From positions 42,855,001 through 42,919,000 of the forward strand of contig JAZHRO010000003.1 in the NCBI GenBank assembly GCA_037157565.1: 64,000 nt of DNA, in the 5' to 3' direction. Under the pieces are notes generated by a model. That model made no database searches, was not told where the DNA came from, and worked only from the letters and a program-made list of their open reading frames with translations. Numbering within the stretch: position 1 is the stretch's first letter; every line of letters starts with the position of its first letter. This DNA comes from Thalassia testudinum. Taxonomy: Eukaryota > Streptophyta > Magnoliopsida > Alismatales > Hydrocharitaceae. Positions 22,231-33,939 of the stretch are shown one piece after another. Made by a program: the position numbers and the translations under genes.

Positions 22231-24179
22231 GCCTGAACGTGGCTTTCGTGTGCGCACGGCTCGCGCCTCCTCGTTTTTGCATCGCGCAACGCACGTGCAC
22301 CTCCGCACGCTTACAGCCATCCAATCAAGAGATCATACGGCTTAAAACATCTTCACCCGCGCTGCGCGCCCACGAACGATCACGTGTTAGCGCCGTGCGT
22401 CTGATCGCGCGTGGGCGCTATAGCTCACATAGCGTTGTCCGATCCTCATCGTGCAGTCCCGCTTGCTCGCCCGCTTTATGTGCCCGCTCTTCAATTTGAG
22501 GCGACACCCAACCGCTGCGCTGCGGGCAGCTTTGTGTCACACGGAGGATTTGTGCGCACGGTTTCGCGACCGTTGGATGAGCATCCAACGGTCGAGATTG
22601 AGTGGGTGAGTGAAGAAGGAAATGCAGTTGCAGGTCCTTGGGGCCAGTTGGGCGGCTGAGATGGCGCCACATGGCACCATCTTGGTCATCCATCTTGTGA
22701 GTATTATAGATGGTGCCACGGGTGTCGGATTGGACCAATTTTTACGCCGTTAGGCTACGATCGTCGATCCGAATCCATCTATGCAGTTGGATTTATCACC
22801 TGAGGTGCGGATTAACACCATCTTGGTCCTTGATCTTTAGGGTTCCTGATGAGAACCTCATCATGAGCCCTAACTAGCTCATTTTGACCTAAGAAAGTAA
22901 ACAAAAGCTCCTACATGACCTAAAGGAAGGCCTATTTCAAGGGATTACTATTCCGGAAAGAAAACATGAACTAAAGGATAAAACAACAATTTTACCAGTG
23001 CAGTACATCAACGAAATTTCTCAAAGGCTAAACATGGGCCAATTGGATGTAATAAGAGGAAAGTGGGATGGTTCAGTCAGAAAAGGGTTATTGTGAGATT
23101 TAAGAATTAAATGACATTTTGTAACCCTAAAATAAACCCACTCAATTCCAAAAGGTTATGGTCAGGATAAAAATCAACTAAACCCTCTAAAATTCTTGGA
23201 AAAATATCCCCTAGGGTTTAGAACCTTCAATTTGACTTTTGAAACCTATTTTGACCTAGATAGGGGTCCTAGTTCAGTATTTGACCTAATTTAGGTTTTT
23301 GTACAAAATATCCAGTCAAACGTGGTCAAACCTAAAATCCAACTTCACCATTGGATTCCTTAGGTCCAAATTAGGTTTGTACCAAAATTTGGGCCTATGG
23401 GAAGGTCATCTTGACCTACTTTGCAAAATAGTCCACCCAATTACATTCTGACCCCTAACTTTTGAAAACCCTTGCACATACCCACCTATTGATGGGTCGG
23501 CCTGGATAGGTTGTTAATATGATGTTTTTATCGTTGAAATATGTATAGTGGTTAACCTAATTCAGACCTAACCATCTCTTTACAAAATTTTTAACCTGGC
23601 CTAATTGATTTTATCTTGTCACTTTTAGGCCCAGGGTCGAACTCAGGGAAGTGGGGTTCAAGTCGAGTTTCTACGTTTTCCTTAAAACGCGTCTCTTCCG
23701 TTCGTTTATTCTGTTTTTGGTATTTTTCTTATTTAGGTTTTTTTTTTCTGGTAATCCTTGTTCTTGAGGCACACCCTCAAAATTGTGTCATTGGCTTTTA
23801 GCCAAAACAGAGTTCCAAAACGCGCCTTGCTACTCGCAAGACGGGGTACCTGCAAATCAAAGATTATCTTTTCACTTTTATACCCTTTTTTTTATCTTTT
23901 TACTAAGAAGGAAGCTAACAGATAGAAAGTAAATATAGTAGCTATAGATATATATTTATATGTAGTATATATATAAAGGGGTGGGGGTGGCGGTGACGAT
24001 GGAGTGTAGCACTATGTCGAGTCAGTTGACGTCTAGAGAGACGCAACCAACACGACTATGTGCCGCGTGGAGTGTGGATGGAGGATGGATGATGTATGGG
24101 ACCACGCTTTTTTTGTACGCGTGTATCAGGGAATATCAGCAACTGGTGCAGATATCCCCGTGATACAGCGTATAGTAAA

Positions 24180-24482
24180 TAACGTGAAAATATATGTACA
24201 TATGTATGTATATGAGTAAATATATCTATATGTATATAAATGTATAAGTATATATGTATAGATATATATAGATATATATATATATAGGTGTATATATATA
24301 TATATATATGTATGTATATATGTATATAGCTATGTATATATGTATATAAGTATATATATATAATACTATATAGATAGATATATATATATGTATATAAGTA
24401 TATATGTATTTAGATATATGTATATATATATGTGTATATGTATCAGTATATAGATATGTATATATATATATATGTATATGAG

Positions 24483-24524
<42 letters not shown>

Positions 24525-24607
24525 GTATATGTATATATATATTATATTATATGTATGTATACATAACTATATAGATATACTATGTATATATAAGTATATA
24601 TATATAG

Positions 24608-24639
<32 letters not shown>

Positions 24640-24655
24640 GTATGTATATAAGTTA
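24180..24655. repeat. TATA/TGTATA microsatellite
   Basis: About 480 bp consisting almost only of TATA, TGTATA, TATGTA and GATATA steps. It is near-palindromic at every scale and could extrude cruciforms. Confidence 0.9.
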
Positions 24656-24660
24656 CTATT

Positions 24661-24850
24661 AGTGTGTGTGTGTGTGTGTCGGTGAATGGGTGTGTGTGTG
24701 TTGCTGTAAGTGAAAAAAAAGAGAGAGAGAGAGAGAGAGAGATAGAGAATATGTGAGAGAGAGAGAGAGCGGGAGACAGAGAGGGAGCGGGCGGGAGAGA
24801 TCGCGAAGAGAGAGAGAGCGCCAGAGAGAGAAAGAGCGGGCGGGAGAGAT
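24661..24850. repeat. GT and GA simple repeats
   Basis: A (GT)n run at about 24662-24705 is followed by a (GA)n-rich tract to about 24850. Reading frames across these give artificial Thr/His-, Ser/Leu- and Arg/Glu-rich products. Confidence 0.85.
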
Positions 24851-27086
24851 CGCGAGCGCGGACGATGGCAGCGAGTTAAGACGTCTGAAGACGGCGGGTG
24901 CGGGCGCGCCTTCGCGCAGGGTTCTGCAGGCCTGCGCGAAGTCGACGAGCGGGCGATGGCGCGGAGGAGCGAGCGTGGAGGAGGTCTGCAGGTGGTCGCG
25001 GAGGGTCGCGGAGGGGGGCAGGGGTCGGCGTGAGGCCGTAGCCGGCCGCTGTAGTGCGCACGGCGGCGGGCTACGGGTGCAACTGCGAGGCGGACAGAAC
25101 GGAGACGGAGGCGGAGAACGGGCCTGCAGACGCGCGCGGAGGGTTGCGCGCCTGCGGGGAAGGTCGCGGAGGAGGCGGGGGGTGCTGCTGCTGCTGCTGT
25201 CGCCGCGGTTTAGCTGCTGCTGCTGCTGCTTCAAGCTTCGGAGCTTGAAGCGGCAGCAATGGCGTGGAGATGAAAACGAAGAGAAAAGAAAACACCACGC
25301 CCACCTGCTCGTTGAAGAGCTGGGCGGTGGTGTTCCCACTGTGGTGGTGAGCACCAAGTGGGTTCTCCTGCTCGTCGGGTGCCTCCTCGACGGAGGGCCG
25401 GCGTATGGGAGGGGAGAACGGGCGAGGAAGGTGGCTGCGGGTTTTTTTTCAGTAGCTGCTACCGCCCTCTCGCGAGGATGAAGCTGCAGCTACTTATAGA
25501 GGAGGGGAGAGGGGCGTGTTGGCTGCAGCAGGGAGAGGGCGTGCGAGTTGCAGCTGTAGGGAGCGGCGTTGGCAGGGAGACGTGACGGGAAGAGGTGCTG
25601 CGTGGCTGCTGCATGCAGCTGCGGGAAGAGTGCAGCCGCGGGAAGGACGCAGCCGCGGGAAGAAGAGAAAAGCCGTGGGAAGAAGAAGGAAAGATGAAAA
25701 TAAAATATGGAGAGGGGACTTTTTGCAAAGAGACACTTGAAGAAAAATGTAAAAATGCAAGCCATTTATTCCATTCTCTTCTCCTCTCAATTAAATGCAT
25801 GCATGCAAGCGTTTTTACAAATGCAACTACAGGATTATAATATACATAGTTAATGCTAGAAAATAGCATAAGAAGGCGTTCTTATAGGCGTGTTTTGAGG
25901 TGCAAACACCTATCTTCCTTGCCACCCTTTGCATTCAGGTTCCTCCGCCATTACAGCTAAGGAATCCTACTTTGGAGAGGATTTGAGGATGATTTCTCCT
26001 CGAATTCTCAGAGATCTCCCAGATTTGGAAGGAAGATTCTCTGAGGAATTCTCCACTGTCTGAACATGATCCTAGGATTCAATTTGCACCCAATCTCTCG
26101 TGCGAATGCTCAAGAGATATGGGTATCTCACGGATTTCCTACTCTGGCGAAGTTTCCATGCTTAGAAGCTTGCCTTCCAAGCACATGGCCCTCTGCTAGT
26201 GCCTATAAAAGATGCCCCAGATCCTCCCGGCCATCTCAAGCTTGAATTGGCCTGAGAATTCCCCCAAATTTCCTCCTTCCTCGTCTCCAGCCAACCGCCC
26301 GCAAGCTCCGACGATCCCTCCTCCCTCCTCTCATCACTCTGCCACCATACAAGTGGCAAAGTTATCTTCGTCTCGCTCTTTCGTGTTGTGCCATACCTGC
26401 ACGCGCCTCTCCGACCCCTTCCTCGTTGCCGTCATCCCCACCTCAAGGCCTTCTTCCCCGACGATGGTACATACGCACCGCTCATCCCTTTTTCCTCCCC
26501 TTCGTCCAGCTACATGCAGATAAGTTTCTCTCCTCTCACTCTTCATTTTCCCTCATTCAATTTCATAACTCGATAGCCATTGTTCACCTTCTTCTCCCTC
26601 ATCTCCAGCCGACCACCGGCGAGGCGAATCCGTCACTCCCCCACTCCACACACCTCATCACCTACCTCATCATCTTTGCCATCACTCACTGATCATCCTC
26701 TGCCCCTTCACCAACCGCCACACACGCCCTACACCCTCACCCGACACATGCACCTTCACGGTCACAGTTCGACCCAGGCATGCACACCTAGGCCGTTCTG
26801 CGCCATGCCAACCCCCTCCTTACCTTTGCCGTGACACGGCGAAGCTTCCCACGTTATTTGATAGGGTTGCGAGGCCGTGTTCGTGTGTTTCAAGTGTGAG
26901 CCTCCGCCGCCATTAGCGAAGGCGTAAAGGAGCTTGCTCACGAGCTCCAGGTTGTTCCACTCCAGGATGAGATGCTCTAGGTGCGCAAAATCCCTCTACA
27001 AGTCATTCGCACCTGTCAATCAGAAGCGTCTGTGACTACAGCTGCTTCAATTGGGCAGGTGTCTTCGCTGCGGGCACGAAGAAGTG

Positions 27087-27108
27087 GGTGGGACACTTTA
27101 GTCCCACC
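27087..27108. promoter_or_regulatory. GGTGGGAC/GTCCCACC hairpin in the solo LTR
   Basis: Perfect 8-bp arms with a 6-base loop. The right arm continues as GTCCCACCTCG, one base from the plant snRNA upstream sequence element RTCCCACATCG. I see no downstream TATA or snRNA, so a promoter role is only a possibility. Confidence 0.4.
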
Positions 27109-28333
27109 TCGGAAATGCTCAACGCAGGTGAGTGGTATTATTGAATTTGTGTTTCTTTCTCATCTCATCAAGTGACACGGGGTGAGGTCCCTCACCCACG
27201 CCCCTGCCTCGTTCGTGACACACACCCACGCGGACCTGGTACCCGAGTCGTATACCCTGCACTCCTCGCGCACCACCCACGCTGGTGCACCTGAACTCAA
27301 GCACGCGAAACCCGACCCGATTACCTGGCTCTGGGAGGGCGAACCTAAGAGCAAAATAGAGAGAGAGAAATGCAGGGGAGGGTAGGGGTAGGTTTTGCTC
27401 TGTGCTGTGAAGGGAAAGAAGAAGGAGAAGGAGGCAGCTGCTAAAGAAGAGGAAGAAGCTGATGGTAGGAGCAGCTAAGGAAAGAAGGAGAAGGAAGGAC
27501 TTCGCCGTAGAAGCAGAGGTTGAAGAAAGAAGGAAGGCTTGAAGGAAAAGGAAAAAGACAAGGAGGCCAAAGCTGAGGAAAGCCAAGTGTAGAAGAGGAA
27601 GAGGCTGAAGAAAGAAGAAGGAAGGAGAAGGTGCAGCCAAGCAGAGAGTCAAAGGCAAAGGAAGGCTTAGGAAACAAGAGAAGAAAAAGAAAAAAGAAGG
27701 CAGAAGAAGAGAGAAAATCAGAAGGCAAAGTCAGAAAGAAGAAAAAGAATAGAGAAAGCACTGTAGCAGTGAAGACTTAAGATGTCTGATTTTACATCAG
27801 ATGTCCATATTTTGAGCTTCTCTATACATTGACCTCATTTTTACTTTATAACTTTGATTGGATTGGTCATTGCATTTTATAAAATTGAAAGTTATGATTC
27901 TAGTTTTTAAATACCAATTTGCTCCCTATGTTCGACCTTAGATACCTAGGTTTTCGACTAATAAATTTTTATTTATTTTTGAGGTGATTTCATTTATACT
28001 GCAACGAACATCTTTTTAAAATCGATCTTGCCCCGTTAACAGTTCCTCGATCTCTATCTGGTGCTAGGATGTCCGATTAGGGTGATCTTGGAGTCATTGA
28101 ACTCCAATCGTCGCCCTGATCAAATCCATACGGTTGGATCTTCGATCCGAGGCCCCGATAAAAAGTCACCCTGTCCCTGACCATAAAAAGGAGACAATTA
28201 CCATACAATTTATACAACTTAATCTAAATGCATGATAATGCATGTTATGCACTATTTACAATGTATGATGCTAATGTGACACTAAGAACATACATTAATA
28301 GACATTTTAGGTTAATCAGATGTATGCACATCA

Positions 28334-28345
28334 CACCCCCATGCC
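28334..28345 (-). promoter_or_regulatory. polypurine tract next to the 3' LTR of the Athila-type element
   Basis: The minus strand reads GGCATGGGGGTG directly against the LTR start TGATGTGC, as expected for plus-strand priming. Confidence 0.75.
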
Positions 28346-29726
28346 TATCTTTTACTAGTCTCTAGCAAAAACTGCATGTTATTTATAAAAGAATTAGGTT
28401 GGATTACTTGGGCATAAGTTATTTTCATCATTAAGAAATTCTTTTACTCAAGATCTAAACTTTCAAAGACACAACAGTACTTGGGTATCTGCCAAAATGC
28501 AGACCACCTTAAGCCCTCGCCTTATTCAAAGAAAATTTTCTTTTTCTCTTTTTCTTCTTTTCTAATTTTTTTGGATTTTTGAGTTTAGGGTTAAAGAGTG
28601 GCTTTCTACGGCCATTCAACTCACTCAAGATTTGATGAGAACCCTAAGTTCTAAGTATCTTATTGTGAATGTGATAGACTCATTGATCGGCAATTAGAAT
28701 GGACTTCGATTTTCTACGCCTCTAGGTGACCTTAAAAGGAGAGTTCTGCGTAAAGGTGTATCTTTACAACCGGTAGCTTTCTCCCTTCTTTTATTTTTAT
28801 GGGATCAACACAAGGGTGAATCCAGTGTATTTCTCCCCAGTTTATTCTACTCCTCTTCTTCCTGAGTGTTTTGGGAATTTTCAATGCATTTCTTGAGCTG
28901 GGTTCTAGACAACCGATCGATGAGCTGTTACTACAGACAACTTGCCAGCCATACTCGTGCAGTGAAGTGTGGCTTATTTCTTTTGTTTTCTTTTTTTTCT
29001 TTCTTTTCTCCTTTTCTTTATCTTTTCTTTTTACTCTCTCTCTCTATTTTTTTTTTTAAGTAGGTGGCTTCCCTGGTCTAAGATTTATATAAAGGCAGTA
29101 AGAAGAGAATGGTCCAGTGACTGGGCTCTGGACAACCTACCTATGGGCTGTTACCCACAATAACTTGCTAGCCATATCACCTAGAAGGTTCATTAGCTAC
29201 CAATTTCCGTTAAAATCGCCGATCAACAAGTCAGTGAAAAGATAGTGTGTAGATGCTTTAGACTTAAAGTTCCCTCAAATCAGAGGGCGGGTTGAAAAGT
29301 CGTGTACTTATCACCCAAACTTATTTAATCACATTACAATAAAATTCAAGATGGCGAGGACTCGAAAAATAAATCCACATTTTAGTGGATACCCAGGCTG
29401 ATTAAGCCCAAAGACCTAAAGGGTCTTTGTGTTTAAATTCTAATGTAATATTTCCTAAGATTGAAAAGTCCTAATGTCCAAGTATTCCTTCCTAACTCAA
29501 TTTTTTTTTATGTATATATAAGAAGAGAAATAGAATTTACAAGAATTTCACAGAGCTGACAAAATGATTCAAAAATGGATCCACCCCCCCATGCCTAGCT
29601 GATGCAATGTCCACATTGAGAAAAAGAGACATGAAAGGAAGGGTAGAGTACGGAAGATATCACCTGAATATGAAGCTCAGGTCAGCTCTGAGTCATATGT
29701 ACAACTACTGAGTTTAATGTTGTTAG
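28346..29726. other. 3' non-coding region of the Athila-type element
   Basis: No ORF with a motif. Pyrimidine-rich runs occur near 28530-28570 and 28978-29060. A second purine-tract-like motif lies at 29583-29595. A long non-coding or env-remnant region between integrase and the 3' LTR is typical of Athila; I see no membrane-protein ORF here. Confidence 0.5.
29583..29595 (-). repeat. second, internal polypurine-tract-like motif
   Basis: CCCCCCCATGCCT, followed by CAATGTCCACATTG. It is about 1.25 kb from the LTR-proximal tract and matches 13331-13343 in the non-autonomous element. Confidence 0.6.
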
Positions 29727-31142
29727 CTAGGCGAAGTCCAGCCAAAGAAATGACATGGCCAGAGCAATCATGTCTGAGACGGGTTCTGGAAGAGTAAGGT
29801 CAATAACAGGTTTCAGACGTTGACCGTTGACTTTGAATGAGTTACCCATTTTCGGGTAAGAGTTTTGAACAGCTCCGTTTGGAAAAATCTGGTCAATAAT
29901 GAACGGGCCATTCCATTTCGACTTATGTTTACCGGGAAAGAGCTTAAGTCGAGAATCGAATAACCAGACCTTCTGGTTCAGCTCAAAGCTCTTGCAGGAA
30001 ATCAATTAGTCATGTAGAGCTTTGGTCCGAGCCTTGTAGATCTTGGCATTCTCATATGCATCATTTCTAAGATCCTCCAACTCAGATAGCTGGAGTTTCC
30101 TAGTCTTCCCGGCTAAACTCAAATCTAGATTGCACTGCTTGATTGTCCAGAATGCCCTATGTTCAATCTCTACGGGTAAATGACATGCCTTTCCATACAC
30201 CAGACGAAATGGAGGCATGCCGATGGGCTTTTTATACATCGTACGGTAGGCCCAAAGAGCGTCCTCAACCTTTTGAGTCTAGTCTTTGCGATTAGGCCTA
30301 ACCATTTTTTGTAGAATATTCTTGATTTCCTGATTAGAGATCTCAGCCTGTCCATTCGTCTGGGGATGGTAAGGTGTGGAGATTCGGTGATTAACCCCGT
30401 ATTTAGCCAGCAAATTACGGAATTGGGCATTAGTAAAATGAGTGCCACCATCACTGATGATGGCCCTCGAAATCCCGAACTTGCTGAAGATGTTCTTCTT
30501 AACAAAATCGATGACCACCTTGTGGTCATTGGTTCGGGTGGGAATCACCTCAATCCATTTGGACACGTAATCAACAGCGACGAGAATGTACTGATGTCCA
30601 AATGAAGGAAGGGTCCCATGAAATCGATGCCCCAAACGTCGAAGATTTTGATAGGAAGAATTGGGTTTAGGGGCATCATATCTCTCGTAGTTATGCTCCC
30701 GAGTGCCTGGCATCGGGAACACGACCTTGAGAAATCCTGGGCATCCTTGAATAAAGATGCTAATAGAATCTAGATTGCCAAATTTTTGCAGCTGTCGTTT
30801 TCCCAGAGAAGTGTCCACCACACGCAGATGCATGGCAGAACTCGAGTATACTATTGTATTCGTTCTCCGGAACACATCGGCGAATAATCTGATCAGAGCT
30901 GATGCAGTACAGTTCAGGGTCCTCCCAGAAGTAATATTTGGCATTAGATTTGAGTCTATCCCGTTGTTGCTTGGTCCAATCCAGGGGATTTGACCAACGA
31001 CCAAATAATTAATAATGTCAGTAAACCATTGGGTTTGGATGCCTAAAACTGTAAGGATGGTTTCATCCGAAAAAGTATCACCAATTGGGATGTCTGGACG
31101 AGAAGAATCACTCAGAAGTCTCGACAAATGATCCGCCACCAC
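29727..31142 (-). pseudogene. integrase of the Athila-type element, decayed
   Basis: The minus strand at 30279-31142 contains the rve core: VAVDYVSKWIEV (first Asp), FGISRAIISDGGTHF (second Asp) and STPYHPQTNGQAEISNQEI (Glu). The N-terminal HHCC zinc region before it is scrambled by frameshifts. The open pieces 30006-30239 (PFRLVYGKACHLPVEIEH) and 29727-30005 (KVWLFDSRLKLFPGKHKSKW) are the usual Gypsy integrase C-terminal region and lie in the same frame, split by stops. Integrase inserts the cDNA into chromosomes; this copy cannot be functional. Confidence 0.85.
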
Positions 31143-31184
31143 ATTCTATACCCTAAATTTATCCTTGATTTCAAGATCAAATTC

Positions 31185-31430
31185 TTAAAGCAGAAGAATC
31201 CAATGAATAAGGTAGGGTTTGGCATCCTTTTTAGCCAAGAGATGTCTCAAGGCTGAGTGGTCGGTATAAATAATGACATGAGACCCTAAGAGATAAGCCC
31301 TGAATTTCTCCAAAGCAAATACTACGACTAATAATTCCTTCTCAGTAACAATGTAATTCCTCTGAGCCTCATCCAAAGTTTTACTAGCGTAGTAGAAGAC
31401 AGAGGGCTTCTTGTCAACTTTCTGACCCAA
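31185..31430 (-). pseudogene. RNase H domain of the Athila-type element
   Basis: [20 protein letters not shown] and then [19 protein letters not shown] are the standard Gypsy RNase H blocks; the acidic residues in ASKTL...E and TDH are kept. It is in a different frame from the RT upstream, so at least one frameshift lies between 31430 and 31484. Confidence 0.82.
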
Positions 31431-31483
31431 ACAGCCTCGACCACGTAATCAGAAGCGTCGGTCATGATCTCAAAAGGGGCTGT

Positions 31484-32296
31484 CTAAACTGGTGGTTGCA
31501 GCACCAGAGCACAAGTGACTGCCGTTTTAAGAAAATCAAATGCCATACGGCATGATTTGCCAAAATCAAACGACGTTTCTTTGGCGAGAAGATTGCTCAG
31601 AGGACGAGCAACCTTGGAAAAGTCCTTGATGAATCTTCTGTAGAATCCCACATGACCAAGAAATGATTGAATTTGTTTAACAAATGTGGGAGGAGGAAGT
31701 TTAGCGATAGCATCAACCTTAGCTTTATCCACTTCAATTCTCCGTTCAGAGATTACATGACCCAAGACGATGCCTTCTTATGTCATGAAATGACTCTTTT
31801 CCCAGCTAAGGACCAATCTTATTTTGAGGCATCATTTAAGAATCATTTCAAGATTAGCTAGACAAGAGTCAAATGATTCTCCAAAAATAGAGAAATCGTC
31901 CATGAAGACTTCCATAAACTCTCCCACCATGTTAGAGAATATAGCCAGCATACACCTTTGAAAAGTCGTAGGTGTATTGCATAAATTGAATGGCATCCTA
32001 CGGAAAGCAAAGGTTCCGTAGGGACAGGTGAAAGTAGTTTTTTCTTGATCCTCGGGATGGATAGAAACTTGGTTGTATCCCGAGTAGCCATCAAGAAAAC
32101 AGAAGTACTTCTGCCCGGCTAATCTTTCCAAGATTTGATCAATGAAAGGCAGAGGGAAATGATCCTTTTTCGTGGCCGTGTTCAGCTTTCTGTAATCGAT
32201 ACAAACCCTCCAAGAGGAAGCTGAACGAGTTGTGACAGATTCTCCTTTCTCATTAGTCACAACAGTAATCCCGACTTTCTTGGGAACAATCTGCAT
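31484..32296 (-). pseudogene. reverse transcriptase of the Athila-type element
   Basis: The piece at 31832-32296 shows WRVCIDYRKLNTATKKDHFP, FLDGYSGYNQVSIHPEDQ, FAFRRMPFNLCNTPTTFQRC and the catalytic VFMDDFSIFG. The FMDD form, rather than YVDD, is normal for Athila/Tat. The connection part at 31484-31765 has GHVISERRIEVDKAKVDAI and IQSFLGHVGFYRRFI. Stops between the two pieces disable it. RT copies the element RNA into cDNA in cytoplasmic particles. Confidence 0.88.
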
Positions 32297-32305
32297 GGGA
32301 CTTAC

Positions 32306-33745
32306 CTAGGGACTATCAGAGATCGGATAAATGATTCCTGCATCGAGCCACTTAATAATCTCCTTCTTGACCACTTCTCGCATATTTGGATTTAATCTCC
32401 TCTGCATCTGGTGGGAAGGGCAGGATCCATCTTCCAAAAATATTCTATGATTGCAGTAAGATGGCTCGATCCCCCTAAGGTCATGAATGGTCCAACCAAT
32501 TGCCTCCTTGTGTTCCTTCAGGACCTTGATCAGTTTAATCTCATGCTCCTTTGTTAATTTAGCACTGATAATCACAGGGAGTGTCTCGTGTGGTCCTAAA
32601 AACTGATATTTTAGATTCTCAGGCAATGGTTTCAGTTCAAGCTGGGGTGGGCTAATAATTGAAGGTAAGGAAGATGCTGATGACTCATCAAGAGGAAGAG
32701 GTTGAGAGTGAACAAAATCAATAACCTCTTTGGAAGATGGCGGGTCTTCCATAGAGGGTTGCAGATCCAATTCATCATCAAAGGAGGAACTTTCAAATGC
32801 AGAAACCATCATACAAGTTTCAATACTCATATTATCGTCCTCGATAAATCCATAATCCTCAAATTTATTAATCACCTTAAAAATATCCAATTTCATTCGT
32901 TGATCCCCAAAGGCGATTTCCATGCTACCGCTTTCACAGTTAATGTTGGCCTTAGTGGTAGCTAGGAACGGATGCCCCAGAATGATGGGTGTGTTCCTCA
33001 GATTTTCAGGTACATCCATGTCAAGGACAAGGAAATCTACAAGAAAATAGAAATCCTTAACCTTAACAATAACATCTTCAATAACGCCTCGTGGATTTGT
33101 GACCGAACGGTCAGTTAACTACAGCGTTACTGAAGTCGACCGAAGTTCACCTAATCCAAACTTCTCGTAAAGAGAAGTCAGAATTAGGTTGATGGATGCA
33201 CCCAGATCCAGCAGTGCTCTATCGAAAGTGTAATCTCCGATGACACAAGAAATTAATGGAGCACCTGGATCTCTCTTTTTTTGGGGGAGGTGGTGCAGGA
33301 TAACAAAACTAGCCTGCTCGGAGAGTACCACCTTCCTCGGAATAGATTCTCTCGATTTAAGCTTCTATGTACATAAATCCTTTAAAAATCTCGCGTAAGC
33401 CGGTATATGCTTGATAGCGTAGAGGAGCGGAATATTGATCTCGACATTCCTGAAAATATTCAGAAGCTCCTCATTACTATCAACTGACTTCTTCTTCCTT
33501 GATCTGATCAAGGCTTTAGGAAAAGGAACATGAGTCGGATCTTTGGAATCAGGTTCCTGAGCCTTGATTTCTTCTCCAGGGTTCTCCTTTCTCTCCTCAG
33601 GTTCTTTCGAATTCAGTAAATCAGAATAGTGTGGTTGTGGATCCTGAGTTTGTTTACCACTCCTCAAGGTAACAGAATTTGCGGATGCATACAAGTTTGG
33701 GTCTTGGGGAGGGTTAGGAAAGATTGGAGGGGCTTTATTAGCCAA
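32306..33745 (-). pseudogene. protease and protease-RT linker of the Athila-type element
   Basis: The piece at 33119-33331 carries FDRALLDLGASINL, the Athila form of the aspartic protease active site (DLGAS in place of DSG/DTG). 32306-33019 continues with LGHPFLATTKANINCESGSM, the usual end of the protease, and then a linker reaching NMREVVKKEIIKWLDAGIIY at the RT start. 33365-33745 is the gag-protease spacer with VTLRSGKQ and the LYAIKHIPAYARFLKDLCT block. All are in one frame, broken by single stops. Confidence 0.82.
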
Positions 33746-33939
33746 GAATCATTGATTTGCAGAAGAAGAAGAAGAGGAAGGACCCTACTCAACCACTTGA
33801 GTATGGGCGTGTGGGTCCCTCTGTTTTCTGTGCCCATGGGCTTGATTACCCGGATTCAGGATATTTCGCAGGTTGGGTATCGGTTGAGATGGTAGAGATC
33901 TGAGTTGACGAGAGTTAGCTATAAGCCTGATCTACAAGT

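Larger units (their letters stand above)
23490..25908 (-). mobile_element. second-order nested solo LTR rich in microsatellites
   Basis: It starts TGATGGGTCGG and ends GTGCAAACA. CCTAT is duplicated on both sides (23485-23489, 25909-25913), and the related LTR at 51.5 kb runs straight across the site. On the minus strand it would begin TGTTTGCACC, and a TATAAG near 25490-25500 (minus) suggests that orientation. It contains an AT dinucleotide-type tract of about 480 bp, GT and GA runs, and a very GC-rich block (24850-25480). The ORFs on both strands there are low-complexity shadows. Confidence 0.75.
22847..28041 (+). mobile_element. solo LTR inserted in the Athila-type 3' LTR
   Basis: It begins TGATGAGAACCTC and ends CCCCGTTAACA, with GTTCC duplicated on both sides (22842-22846, 28042-28046). 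The uninterrupted sequence is visible in the right LTR near 38000. It is the same family as 50902-53520 and 56816-58301: shared blocks occur at the 5' end, around 23100-23430, around a TATA box (CCTATAAAAGATG at about 26202) and near 26870 (GCGAGGCCGT). Excluding the further insertion at 23490-25908 it is about 2.77 kb. No primer site or coding genes are present. The lineage is unassigned. Confidence 0.82.
21505..28333 (-). repeat. 3' LTR of the Athila-type element, interrupted at 22847-28041
   Basis: The segments 21505-22846 and 28047-28333 together align with the right LTR (36629-38294). The insertion is flanked by GTTCC on both sides. The minus-strand TATA box (CTATAAAAG) is at 22136-22144. 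A 14-bp-arm hairpin is at 22201-22230 and an 11-bp-arm palindrome at 22569-22592. Confidence 0.87.

Noticed and set aside
24180..24655. Centromeric or organelle-type AT-rich origin
   Set aside because: It is a simple microsatellite within an LTR bounded by a 5-bp duplication; no origin motif or satellite monomer.
24659..25481. Long ORFs on both strands (232 and 242 codons)
   Set aside because: They run over GA/GT repeats and a GC-rich block, are Arg/Glu- or Ser/Leu-rich on opposite strands, and show no domain.
30170..30529. 119-codon minus-strand ORF overlapping integrase
   Set aside because: Alternative frame of the integrase region; the conserved D,D,E motifs are in the other frame.
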